From: a virus
DNA length: 24,489 nt
Direction: 5' to 3' (one strand)
IMG/VR virus record: IMGVR_UViG_3300009481_001952
Location: 1 to 24,489 of that record
In this document: positions 1 to 8,096 of the stretch, piece after piece
Position numbering within the stretch: the first letter of the stretch is position 1
Layout of the letters: each line of letters starts with the position of its first letter
Position numbers and translations under genes: made by a program
The notes under the pieces: generated by a model
Databases searched by the model: none
Seen by the model: only the letters and a program-made list of their open reading frames with translations
Told to the model about the DNA's origin: nothing

Positions 1-694
1 AAGTATCATCAAATTCTACAGCAGTTCCAACTGTGCAAGTAGTTCCTGAAACAGATACAGCAGCAACATAGTTATGTCCTGAATCTGCACCATTTTCATA
101 CGCAACTGTAGCAGTGTCATAAGTAGGATTATATTCTATCATTCCATAAGCTATAGACTGGTTACTACCATCACCTCCAGAATCTACTGTTGCTTCAGTA
201 CCAAAATCAATGTCATCAGTATCGCCTGTGTTATCAGATTCTTGACCAACTTCAGCTGCTATTACATAAATAGTATTACTAGAAGGTCCAGACCAACCTA
301 TCATTATTACATCTGATCCTGTGTTGTAACAGATACCTGTATTTGTAGTAGTCGCTGAAGAAAAAACGTATTCATGACCCCAAGTTAATGTAGTTCCACT
401 TATAGATGCAGCCCTTACTGTTCCATAGTTTGAGTTATCAGCATCTCTATATGACACTACTATAAAATTTGTATCACTATTAGAGTTTTCTGAAGCAGGA
501 ACATAGCATATTGAAGTATGTTCTGTAGCACCTGTGCCATTAAACTGAGTATTAGTAGGTGTAATAGTGCTAGAATCAACTGAAACAGTAAATTCCTCAC
601 CATTTAATTCTTTTATATTAGCAGCAGTAATAGTATTTAGCTTTTTTACATCTGCTATTGCTATTCCATTTATTTTTTTTACATTATTTGCCAT
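1..694 (-). CDS. Partial beta-repeat tail fibre/tip protein (3' end outside window)
   Basis: An open frame starts with ATG at 694 and runs without a stop to the window edge, giving 231 visible residues. The start overlaps the stop of the upstream fibre gene by one base (TAATG), with no clear Shine-Dalgarno sequence, so coupled reinitiation is likely. Residues 1-35 hold degenerate copies of a K-x-I/L-N-x-x-x-x-A-x-I/V-K motif (KKINGIAIADVKKLN, ANIKELNG), as in other phage fibre N-termini. The rest is Ser/Thr/Gly-rich and made of blade-like units carrying 'VVSYRDADNSNYG', 'SISGTTLTWG' and later 'SVSGTTCTVG'. This suggests a beta-propeller or other beta-repeat fold. I infer a distal tail or receptor-contact protein from its position after the main fibre gene. 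The C-terminus and total length are unknown. Confidence 0.75.
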   Translation of the reverse strand, partial: MANNVKKINGIAIADVKKLNTITAANIKELNGEEFTVSVDSSTITPTNTQFNGTGATEHTSICYVPASENSNSDTNFIVVSYRDADNSNYGTVRAASISGTTLTWGHEYVFSSATTTNTGICYNTGSDVIMIGWSGPSSNTIYVIAAEVGQESDNTGDTDDIDFGTEATVDSGGDGSNQSIAYGMIEYNPTYDTATVAYENGADSGHNYVAAVSVSGTTCTVGTAVEFDDT

Positions 695-3414
695 TACGCT
701 GCGTGTTCAATGGTTGTTAAACAAGGTTGTACAAATATTAAATCCTCTGCAATAGAATGTCCTATAATTTGAACAACATCATCTTCACCTGATGGAGCAC
801 TTGTTGTCATAGTGCCAACTGTAGTAGAAGCATATACTGGAGCTCCTGCTGCACCGAAGTCAGTAAAGCTGTCATGTCTTATTAAACCTAAGAGCATTAC
901 TTCTATATCATTGTCAGCAGTAACATTTGAGCTATTCATAGATACCCCAACACAAGGCATAGTTGCTATTGCATTAGCATTACATTCTTGCACTTCATTA
1001 TTACCATCTATATATACTGGACTAAATGGAGTTACAGTTGCACCTGTTCTAAATGTAAATATAACACCTTGCCCATCATCATTATCTATACTATTGTCTA
1101 CACCTATTTGGTCTGTAAATTTTATACTAGAATTTTCTGGTAACTTAATATATTTATGGGATGCAGTAGTTATGTCAGAATTAAATGTTAATCCAGCATC
1201 ATTTGCATGAGTTATTGTTGCTTCTGAATCAGCTCCAAATTTAAGAACAGAAGAATCTGATAATAGCAATAAATCATTTCCAATTACTCCATCTTTAACT
1301 ACGCTTAATCCACCATCTGTTTGAAGTGAACCATCTGTAGTAGATGTAGCATCAGTTGCATCATCTGTTTTTAATATACCTGAGAATGTACCTGTAGTCG
1401 CAGACATAGCTCCTGCTATAGCTAGGTTTGCACTTGTAAGAGTAAGTAAATCTGTGTCTGACGTATGCCCTATAGTAGTTCCATTTATAATCACATTGTC
1501 TACCGTAAGGGTTGTTAGCGTACCTAGTGACGTTACGTTAGCCTGAGCTGCAGTTGAAAGAGTACCTGCTATGCTTCCACCTGAAACATTTATTCCTGCA
1601 CTAAATACAGGTATTTGGTTCATTGTCACAACTCCATCACTAGCAATAGCTATTGAATCTGTATCTGAGGTATGACCTATATTTGTTCCATTAATAATTA
1701 TATTGTCTACAGTAAGAGTGGTTAGTGTTCCAAAAGAAGTTAAGTTAGGCATGGCTGTGATTTCATCATCTAAATACGCTGCTAAAGTTTGAACTGTGGT
1801 CTGAGCCATAGTTCCTCCGTGATTCATTACAATTCCGTGTCCATCAGAAACTGCTGTAGTGCCTACAGATGTATTTCCATCTGCTGCTGTATTGATTTCT
1901 GTTGCTGTTGCAGCTATCGCTGTGCTACCTAAAGTAAGTTGTCCATCAGGAACAATTAGTCCAGCTCCACCATTTAGGATTAAATCATCTGCTGATGTAT
2001 CCCAAGTCATGTTTGCAGAAGCAGTATCTCCATAAAATATAACATCATATCCTGCATCATTAGCTCCCACCTGGATTTTTTCGCTACTATTAGTAGTAAC
2101 AAATGTCATATAAGTATTACTACCTTCTTTAATTTCTAATGCTGTAGCTCGATTATCTGTTAATACGATATCAATATCATTATCATCAGCACTAAGAGTA
2201 TCTATGTCTATATCACCTACATTAGTTATATTTGCATCATTAAATGAAGTAGCACCTAATGTATTAGATGCTGCAGTAGAAGTTAATCCTGCTGCAAAAG
2301 TTACTCCACCACCATCTGCTATAGTCATAGAATCGTCTGCATCAGTATATTGTATCTTTGGAGTTTTAACTGCAGTTGCAAAAGAACTACTACCTGTAGA
2401 AGTAATAGCCCCTGAACTTACAGTACCTAGCCCTGATACATTACCACTAGTATCAAAAGTATAATTACCATCTGTAAATACACCATCAATAGTAAGGTTT
2501 CTTAAAGTAGCTATATCTTTATTACTATCTAGCACTACAGCTTTAGAAGCTGCTGCAGTTCCAGCAGTAATACCATCTAACATTTCTAGTTCAGCCTCTG
2601 TAAGCTCGGCATTAGAACCTAATGTTAATGTTCCAGTAACAGTTAAATTATCAGCTATAGTTACTTCTGAAGTTGTATGACCTATAGTAACTGCTATTCC
2701 ACTTGATTCAGTAGCTATTTTTAATGCACCAGTTGAGTTAGTTATATAAGAATTAGATCCATCATGGTAGATTTGCATATCTCCACCATCTCCAATCTTA
2801 ATTGGTGATGAGTCTGTTAGCTCTAAGGCATCATCAGATTCATCCCATAATAAAAAGCTACCTGATGTAGCTCCAAAGAATTTTATATCATACCCTGTAT
2901 CGTCAACACCTACAGTAATAGTGTTATCTACTTGAATAGCACCATCTAAGTTAGTAGTTCCACTAACTGTTAATAAATCAGTAGTTATTGTTCCATCAAA
3001 ATAAGCATCTTTAAATTCATAAGTAGAAGTTCCTAAGTCTATATCATTATCTGTTACAGGTTGCAATACTCCATCTACTAATTTAATCTGGTCAGCACCT
3101 GCTGCTCTAAATATAATATTGTTATCGGTTGCAAAGTCTATGTCGTTATCTGCATCTCTACCTATAACTAATGCTGCGTTTAATATTGATGTTGCACCTG
3201 TAATTGCTGCTGTCCATTCAGGAGCTGAAGCACCAGAGTTAGTGTGTAATATTTGTCCTGCAGTTCCTATACCTAACCTAGATAATTGACTAGTAGAACT
3301 TGCATATATAATATCTCCAGCAGCTTGTGAGTCTAAAACATGACCACCAACTGCTTCATATTCAGCTTGTGTTAACTGAGTACCTACTGTCTTATGTGTT
3401 AATTCATTAGCCAT
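694..3414 (-). CDS. Modular tail fibre protein, 906 aa
   Basis: This is a long beta-rich, Ser/Thr/Asp/Gly-rich protein. Residues 1-70 form an attachment-like module with GDIIYASS and LSRLGIGTAGQ, a segment shared by many marine phage fibres. Residues about 205-223 contain GDGGDMQIYHDGSNSY, and about 278 contains LDGITAGTA, both recurrent fibre modules. Two 'GYD[IV]xF[FY]G' segments near residues 175 and 455 look like an internal duplication. Two copies of a TLTVDN...IGHTSDTD unit lie near 558-586 and 627-655. Residues about 780-906 form a distinct C-terminal domain (VGVSMNSSNVTADNDIEVM, PVYAST). The start overlaps the stop of the 818-residue gene (TAATG), with GGAGG 13 bases upstream. Role: probably the main side or tip fibre for host recognition. 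No endosialidase chaperone or enzyme motif is recognised. Confidence 0.85.
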   Translation of the reverse strand: MANELTHKTVGTQLTQAEYEAVGGHVLDSQAAGDIIYASSTSQLSRLGIGTAGQILHTNSGASAPEWTAAITGATSILNAALVIGRDADNDIDFATDNNIIFRAAGADQIKLVDGVLQPVTDNDIDLGTSTYEFKDAYFDGTITTDLLTVSGTTNLDGAIQVDNTITVGVDDTGYDIKFFGATSGSFLLWDESDDALELTDSSPIKIGDGGDMQIYHDGSNSYITNSTGALKIATESSGIAVTIGHTTSEVTIADNLTVTGTLTLGSNAELTEAELEMLDGITAGTAAASKAVVLDSNKDIATLRNLTIDGVFTDGNYTFDTSGNVSGLGTVSSGAITSTGSSSFATAVKTPKIQYTDADDSMTIADGGGVTFAAGLTSTAASNTLGATSFNDANITNVGDIDIDTLSADDNDIDIVLTDNRATALEIKEGSNTYMTFVTTNSSEKIQVGANDAGYDVIFYGDTASANMTWDTSADDLILNGGAGLIVPDGQLTLGSTAIAATATEINTAADGNTSVGTTAVSDGHGIVMNHGGTMAQTTVQTLAAYLDDEITAMPNLTSFGTLTTLTVDNIIINGTNIGHTSDTDSIAIASDGVVTMNQIPVFSAGINVSGGSIAGTLSTAAQANVTSLGTLTTLTVDNVIINGTTIGHTSDTDLLTLTSANLAIAGAMSATTGTFSGILKTDDATDATSTTDGSLQTDGGLSVVKDGVIGNDLLLLSDSSVLKFGADSEATITHANDAGLTFNSDITTASHKYIKLPENSSIKFTDQIGVDNSIDNDDGQGVIFTFRTGATVTPFSPVYIDGNNEVQECNANAIATMPCVGVSMNSSNVTADNDIEVMLLGLIRHDSFTDFGAAGAPVYASTTVGTMTTSAPSGEDDVVQIIGHSIAEDLIFVQPCLTTIEHAA
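1450..1534 (-). repeat. 85-bp internal repeat of fibre gene, copy 2
   Basis: This segment and 1657-1741 are 85-base direct copies in the same reading frame, 207 bases apart and diverged by eye to roughly three-quarters identity. It encodes a TSLGTLTTLTVDNVIING unit followed by IGHTSDTD. It is the C-terminal copy of the pair and looks like an in-frame module duplication within the fibre shaft. Confidence 0.7.
1657..1741 (-). repeat. 85-bp internal repeat of fibre gene, copy 1
   Basis: This is the N-terminal member of the 85-base pair. It encodes TSFGTLTTLTVDNIIING followed by IGHTSDTD. It has the same length and frame as 1450-1534, with mostly silent or conservative differences. Confidence 0.7.
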
Positions 3415-5870
3415 TAGCTCGTTTTCACCTCCGTTAGTTCAAATATTAACCTTCTAGTTTGGTCTAAGGTAATATTCCTTGTCGACTGTACCCTACTTTT
3501 TATTAGTTCATCTGCATAACGCATACTTACATAATGAGTATTGCCATCTATGTCAGTATAAAGTATTAAGGGTTCTTTTCTCAAGGTTTCCAAATTAGCT
3601 AGGTCTGCAGTCCTTAATGTATTTCTTCTAATTCTCCTTAATGACATACTACGCCTATCAGTTAATTTAGTTATCGCTGTCCATCTTCTATACTCTACAG
3701 GATTCCACATAGAGTGAAATACTATACCATTTAATTTAGGACCAGATGAAGTTTCGTTACTAGTAAAAGCTATCTTAAATCTAATACGCTTAAAGTTAAG
3801 CTGAAAACTAGATGTTACAGTTTGACCTGAGCTAGTAAATTTTCCATTAGTGCCAAACGTAGTCCATCCCCCAGTATCATCATTACTAGCATCATCAGTT
3901 TTATATGAAACAGTAATATACTTATTAGAATCTAAGTTTTGACCTGTAAGAGTAAGCTTAACAGCAGATTTAGCTACATCTGGAAAGTTAAAGTTTAACC
4001 AACCTGTATATAATGCTCCTGTCAATCTTTGTTCTGTTAAAGAGTTAGTCGAAGGATTTTCATTTCTAATAGGCATACGAATCCTAATAATTCTAGGTAA
4101 AGTATCATTATCTATAGCAGCTAAACTATCTTCTGATTTATCGCCACATATAAACAAGCTAGTCCTAACATCACCTTTAAATTTACCCATAGCAGATATA
4201 GAGCTTACGCTAAATGTAGATATAGTATGAGCTATAGTTTCAGCCCCAGAACCAGCTTCTTCTTGTTGGGTTCTAACAGATAATAATCTAATAGTTTGAG
4301 ATTTTTGTGCCCCTGCAAAGCTAAATGGAAAAGTATAGGGAAATGAGGTTTCAGCCTGTAGGTCATCTGCTAATGCAACAAATAAGTTGTTTCTATCTTG
4401 TGCTAATGCTGATACTCTACCACCAAATCCTGATACTCCAGATGCTTTAAATAAATAAGACAAGTCATTCCATTGATAAGCACCATCAAAAAATCCTGAA
4501 TTTATTTGCCAAAAAGATTGATCTCCACCTGATGCAAATATACTACCTGATCTACCTGTAGCTACCTTAAAGTTATCTGAGTCAGGGAAAAAGTTAGCTT
4601 CTGGTTGTAAATCTCTAAATTTATTAGTAGCTCTATCATAAGCAAATAAACCATCTTCTCTACCTACATATAATATATCGTTAGAAGAAAAAGCATTTGT
4701 TATATCTCTATCTGAATCTCCACAAGTTATTTCTGTTCCCCAATTAGCTGTATCACTAGGGTCTGTTGATACGCTAACTTTATTAGCTCTAGTTTTAAAT
4801 ATTGCTAAATCTCCACTAGCATTTCTAGCTTTAGCAAAATAACTAGCAAATCTATTATTACTTGAGTTCGTAGAAGGTACAGCCCATGTAGTTCCATCTG
4901 TACTACGATAATATACTTGACTAGTACCAAAGGCTATGTATAAAGCACCACCAAAAGATTCTACATCTGTAATTGCAAAACTGGCATCAGCATAAACAGC
5001 TTTCCAGTATACATTAGTATCATCCCATTGATATAAAACTCTTCCACAAGAAAGGTAAATTTTACCTTCAAATTCTATTGGAGTAGTAAATGTAGTTCCA
5101 CCTGTAGGTACTACACCTATATCATCTATATAAAATACATCTTCATCAGCACTACCAGTTAAAGTAAAAGTAAGACTCGTAGCTCCAGAATCTATTGTTC
5201 TAGTAGCATATACTACAGCCCAATCACTAGATCCACTTGCACTAGTACCTGTAGTAGTACCTGCACTATCTGTAATTTTAGCTGTTATAGTGCCTGATCC
5301 ACTTTCTCTTCTAACAAACGCTGTAAAAGTTATTTCTCTACTTCTTAATACACTTACTGTGCCACCATAAGCTTGACTAACTGTTCCACTATTAGATCCC
5401 ATAGTAGCCTTCATACTATAAGTACCATTTCTAACAGTTCCTGTATCAGTAGCTACAGTTACATTAGTTCCTGTCCAATCTGTAACAGTTCCTCTTTCCA
5501 ATCTTCCATTCTTTAAAATTAAGTCTACGTCATCTTCTTGATAACCTAATGTAGCTTCGCCTTTAAACATACCTAATACACCATCACTATAGAAATACTT
5601 AGTTCTAGCTCTATTAGCTGTATCTGCTGTATCAAATCTTTCTATTATTGTTTGACCAAACCCTCTATGAAAGGAATCCTGGTCATATACTAATCCTAAA
5701 TCTGGAGATTGTTGTTGATAGTTAGCAGCATCTATAGCTTGATTAGGTGGTGCAGGGGATAAGTGTTCTATAGCATAACCACCTGTTTCTGCAGTTCTAT
5801 CTAAAGAAATTAATACTGCGTTAGATGATCCATCTGTTTTAGTTAACTTAATATCATAGTTACTAGGCAT
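3414..5870 (-). CDS. Tail protein with CBM-like domain and propeller-like repeats, 818 aa (nozzle-like candidate)
   Basis: The N-terminal ~120 residues include a segment rich in F/Y and D (DQDSFHRGFGQ, GYQEDDVDLI). Residues about 127-252 look like a CenC/CBM4_9-type jelly roll: NGTYSMKA early, SREITFTAFVRRESGSGTIT in the middle, and a closing DVFYIDDIGVV strand. Residues about 260-600 contain repeated short beta units such as GKIYLSCGRVLYQWD, GALYIAFGTSQVYY, DILYVGREDGLFAYD and NNLFVALADD, as in beta-propellers. The last ~200 residues form another beta domain with a basic segment (TDRRSMSLRRIRRNTLR). It lies directly after the 440-residue gene (TAATG overlap) and before the fibre gene. In T7-like phages this position holds the nozzle, which contains a propeller. 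The nozzle role is therefore inferred; a baseplate or receptor-binding role is the alternative. Confidence 0.7.
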   Translation of the reverse strand: MPSNYDIKLTKTDGSSNAVLISLDRTAETGGYAIEHLSPAPPNQAIDAANYQQQSPDLGLVYDQDSFHRGFGQTIIERFDTADTANRARTKYFYSDGVLGMFKGEATLGYQEDDVDLILKNGRLERGTVTDWTGTNVTVATDTGTVRNGTYSMKATMGSNSGTVSQAYGGTVSVLRSREITFTAFVRRESGSGTITAKITDSAGTTTGTSASGSSDWAVVYATRTIDSGATSLTFTLTGSADEDVFYIDDIGVVPTGGTTFTTPIEFEGKIYLSCGRVLYQWDDTNVYWKAVYADASFAITDVESFGGALYIAFGTSQVYYRSTDGTTWAVPSTNSSNNRFASYFAKARNASGDLAIFKTRANKVSVSTDPSDTANWGTEITCGDSDRDITNAFSSNDILYVGREDGLFAYDRATNKFRDLQPEANFFPDSDNFKVATGRSGSIFASGGDQSFWQINSGFFDGAYQWNDLSYLFKASGVSGFGGRVSALAQDRNNLFVALADDLQAETSFPYTFPFSFAGAQKSQTIRLLSVRTQQEEAGSGAETIAHTISTFSVSSISAMGKFKGDVRTSLFICGDKSEDSLAAIDNDTLPRIIRIRMPIRNENPSTNSLTEQRLTGALYTGWLNFNFPDVAKSAVKLTLTGQNLDSNKYITVSYKTDDASNDDTGGWTTFGTNGKFTSSGQTVTSSFQLNFKRIRFKIAFTSNETSSGPKLNGIVFHSMWNPVEYRRWTAITKLTDRRSMSLRRIRRNTLRTADLANLETLRKEPLILYTDIDGNTHYVSMRYADELIKSRVQSTRNITLDQTRRLIFELTEVKTS

Positions 5871-7192
5871 TATGCTATTACACCCTTCATCAAGGGTGGT
5901 AACATCATCTCACCAACACCTTGCAATCTATTATTTCTAAAATGTTGTATTTGTCTTAATATAGCAGTTTGATCTTCAAAGCTAGTTTGATCTAGTTCGC
6001 TTTCAAAAAATCTTTCTGCAGAATAGTTATAAAGTATTTCTCTTTGATGTGGCTCTAAGGTTACTGTAGTAGACCCTGTAGTATTAATAGACTCTAAATG
6101 AGCTACACCCACTACATGAACTTGATAATGTCCTTGTGGGCTCGATAAAAATCTTAAAAAATCTCCCTCTTCTTTCCAATCCATAACTATTGTTTCACTA
6201 CCTAGTGGAACTTCTGAAGGTCCAGCAGTAAGCATAGCTTCATCTGCATATACAGTATATATAGCACTATTACTAGCAAAACTTAATCCAGCTTTAATGG
6301 TACTACTTACATTAGTAGCTGTAGCCGAAACAGTTAACCTTTCCCACCCTTTCCCAGAATGTGCATCTCCAGTTGTAGCTGTATCTGAGTCAATCTGTAT
6401 AGAAGGACTAACGACACTAGCAGTTTTTGAGTATACCCATATAGAAAAGTTGAGTTCCTCCGACTCATAGTTGGTAGGGCTTGTAGCTGAAATAGTAAAT
6501 GTTCCTGTAGATGTAGCAGCACAAGTTAGTTTAGCTGACCTATTATCTCTATATATCATATAGTTAGAAGGATCTGTAGTATCTGCTTCTACTGCTGCTG
6601 TAATATTAGCTGAATCAGTCCAATCAGTTAAAGCACTTGAACTTTCCTCAAAATCACAATTTTGGTCATTTAATATATTTTCAGAAAATGTTTTTACTCC
6701 AAATTTAGGTACTAAATATATTTGCCTTATATATCTAGGCATAATGGAAGTAGGTCTAGTATACCTATATTGACCATAAGCAGTTGTTAGTGTTCTATCG
6801 TGAACTAATTTATGTAATGCAGGGAATGCTCTCCTAGTAGCTGCATTTAATGAATTAACTAATTGGTTGGGATCATATCTATATATTTCAAATGTAGTTC
6901 CTGTGCTACTATCTCCAGTCAAATCAGTACCTGATATGGTAACTGCTCCTGTGCTACCTGTATAATCACTTACACGTCTTATTTCATCATCATTGTTTCC
7001 ACTTGTAATTCTAATAAAATAATCATTTAAGGTATCGTCATCTGTAAAACCTATATCTCTAAGTTCTGTAGATATTACTACAGTTAATGATCCTGTTCCC
7101 CCAATAGCAGTTGTTGTACTAAAAGAACCTACATAAGCTCCTATGTGATCCCCAAACTCTGGCAATATAGTGTTAACTGTTGTTGTTGTCAT
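5870..7192 (-). CDS. Tail adaptor-like protein with inserted CBM-like beta-sandwich, 440 aa
   Basis: Residues about 20-100 form a beta segment (YFIRITSGNNDDEIRRVSDY, TFEIYRYDPNQL) followed by a helix-like NSLNAATRRAFPALHKL. Residues about 178-325 resemble a carbohydrate-binding-type jelly roll: an N/C-D-F-E opening, ALTDWTDS, NRSAKLTC, LNFSIWVYSKTASVV, GKGWERLTVSATAT and a closing YTVYADEAML. The C-terminal ~75 residues are helical and charged (HQREILYNYSAERFFESELD). The start overlaps the upstream gene by 20 bases, and GGGAG lies 4 bases before the ATG. Its place just before the 818-residue protein matches the adaptor-nozzle order of short-tailed phages. Seen: the domain layout. Inferred: adaptor/tail role. 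No exact family is recognised. Confidence 0.65.
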   Translation of the reverse strand: MTTTTVNTILPEFGDHIGAYVGSFSTTTAIGGTGSLTVVISTELRDIGFTDDDTLNDYFIRITSGNNDDEIRRVSDYTGSTGAVTISGTDLTGDSSTGTTFEIYRYDPNQLVNSLNAATRRAFPALHKLVHDRTLTTAYGQYRYTRPTSIMPRYIRQIYLVPKFGVKTFSENILNDQNCDFEESSSALTDWTDSANITAAVEADTTDPSNYMIYRDNRSAKLTCAATSTGTFTISATSPTNYESEELNFSIWVYSKTASVVSPSIQIDSDTATTGDAHSGKGWERLTVSATATNVSSTIKAGLSFASNSAIYTVYADEAMLTAGPSEVPLGSETIVMDWKEEGDFLRFLSSPQGHYQVHVVGVAHLESINTTGSTTVTLEPHQREILYNYSAERFFESELDQTSFEDQTAILRQIQHFRNNRLQGVGEMMLPPLMKGVIA

Positions 7193-7661
7193 TTTTCTCC
7201 CTTACAAGATTTTTTAAAATTGTATTTTCAGTCATCTGTTCTGGGGTAAGGTGAATGGATCTAGGATAAGAAAAACCACTTTCATTAGTTGTCATAAGAG
7301 CAATGTGCATACCAGTAGTTTCACCAGAAGCTGGATCAGTTACAACATTTGCTTCCATAACTCTATTTTGAGAAAGCCACTTATCTCGTCTTATTTTTTT
7401 AATGAGTTGATTGTAATCAGTTTGTTCAAGTTGCTCTTCAGCTTTTTTACCTGCTTCAACTGCTGTATTATTGTCACTATGTTTACCTACTACATCTTCA
7501 GTTAAATGTTTTAATGATTTTTTATCTCCATACCCATTATAAGTATCAGGAATAAAAATTGCAGTCTTTTTTCCATCTTTCTCTACAACACTATCAGTCC
7601 AAGTAATAGGTTGTTGATCTTTAAATATATTTTTATCAGAAGATTTATTATATTTACCCAT
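7173..7661 (-). CDS. Hypothetical virion-cluster protein, 162 aa
   Basis: This is a hydrophilic, highly charged protein with a Lys/Asp-rich N-terminus (MGKYNKSSDKNIFKD). A probable helix follows (AVEAGKKAEEQLEQ, YNQLIKKIRRDKW), and the C-terminus has a P-R-S-I-H-L-T-P-E-Q-M-T-E-N segment ending in a short Asn run. I see no signal peptide, membrane segment or catalytic motif. The start overlaps the stop of the 99-residue gene by one base (TAATG) without a Shine-Dalgarno sequence, so it is probably translationally coupled. It lies between the capsid-proximal small genes and the tail genes, where head-completion, neck or chaperone proteins are often found. I do not recognise the family. Confidence 0.7.
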   Translation of the reverse strand: MGKYNKSSDKNIFKDQQPITWTDSVVEKDGKKTAIFIPDTYNGYGDKKSLKHLTEDVVGKHSDNNTAVEAGKKAEEQLEQTDYNQLIKKIRRDKWLSQNRVMEANVVTDPASGETTGMHIALMTTNESGFSYPRSIHLTPEQMTENTILKNLVREKNDNNNS

Positions 7662-7960
7662 TACGAACCATAGTTTATTAGACCGTGCATTCCACCAGAA
7701 TATGTACCATAAGTTACATTAATAACTGCATCTGTACTTGTAGCTTCAACAAACCTAGCTGCTCGTAAAGCATCATTACCATAAATAACGCATTGGTCTC
7801 CGTTAGTAATTAATTGACCTGTAGCAGTAGCAGGATCTTCATTAAATTTAAGTCTAATTGCTGCTGTTTCTGTACTAAAGGAAGCCATACCTGCACCATC
7901 AGGTATTGACTGTAAAGTCCTTACAGTAGCATCTACTGCTAGTTTTTCATCACCTAACAT
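7661..7960 (-). CDS. Small beta-rich virion protein, 99 aa (decoration/accessory candidate)
   Basis: The protein has the alternating beta pattern of small phage structural proteins: VDATVRTLQSIPDGAGMASF, then TAAIRLKFNEDPATATGQLI, CVIYGNDALRAARFVEAT and INVTYGTYSGG. The 'A-x-R-x-x-x...P-T/A-x-x-G-x-x-L/I...VTYG' arrangement is one I associate with small beta-sandwich proteins of marine phage particles, but I cannot name a family. It is the first gene after the 123-base gap and has a strong ribosome site (GGAGG, 10 bases before ATG). It is therefore probably the first cistron of a transcript starting near 8061. A decoration or neck role is inferred only. Confidence 0.7.
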   Translation of the reverse strand: MLGDEKLAVDATVRTLQSIPDGAGMASFSTETAAIRLKFNEDPATATGQLITNGDQCVIYGNDALRAARFVEATSTDAVINVTYGTYSGGMHGLINYGS

Positions 7961-7987
7961 ATTTTATTTACCTCCATTATTTTTAAA

Positions 7988-8060
7988 TAAAGGGCTTATT
8001 ATTATAATTTCTTATAAAGATTATTGCTCAGAGACTAAACTTCGCTATACAAGCCCTTTA
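7988..8060 (-). promoter_or_regulatory. Foldable 5' leader: 10-bp closing stem enclosing two hairpins
   Basis: TAAAGGGCTT (8060-8051, minus strand) pairs perfectly with AAGCCCTTTA (7997-7988). Two smaller hairpins lie inside. GTTTAGTCTCTGAGC (8040-8026) has a 6-bp stem with two G-U pairs and a UCU loop. At 8017-8002, TTATAA pairs with TTATAA around a GAAA tetraloop. Together they can form a 73-nt three-way junction directly upstream of the GGAGG ribosome site of the 99-residue gene. The stem is not followed by a clean U tract, so an intrinsic terminator is less likely than an mRNA leader or processing element. The folding is inferred by eye. Confidence 0.5.
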
Positions 8061-8067
8061 CTTATTT

Positions 8068-8096
8068 ATTATCTATACTATGACTAGTTAAGTCCA
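8068..8096 (-). promoter_or_regulatory. Candidate sigma70-type promoter for the tail gene block
   Basis: On the minus strand TGGACT (8096-8091, 4/6 to TTGACA) lies exactly 17 bases before GATAAT (8073-8068, 5/6 to TATAAT). The predicted transcript would start at about 8061, one base before the foldable leader. The element overlaps the last codons of the 120-residue gene. It sits in the only sizeable gap inside the operon, where a second transcript start is plausible. In AT-rich DNA such matches also arise by chance. Confidence 0.4.

Noticed and set aside
812-1210. Plus-strand ORF opposite the fibre gene
   Set aside because: It is a shadow of the Thr/Ala/Gly-rich fibre repeats in the opposite frame.
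7998-8050. Hammerhead-type ribozyme in the same three-way junction
   Set aside because: CUGAGCA and GAAA are present, but the required CUGAUGA core is not. GAAA lies in a hairpin loop rather than at the junction, and no proper cleavage triplet is placed.
7988-8060. A tRNA gene in the 123-base gap (73-nt folded element)
   Set aside because: The closing stem is 10 bp rather than 7. There is no T-loop consensus (TTCRANNY), no recognisable D-loop or anticodon arm and no CCA.
7988-8060. Intrinsic terminator after the head genes
   Set aside because: The stem encloses 53 bases and is followed by TTTAAAAA rather than a U tract, and the tail genes follow in the same direction.
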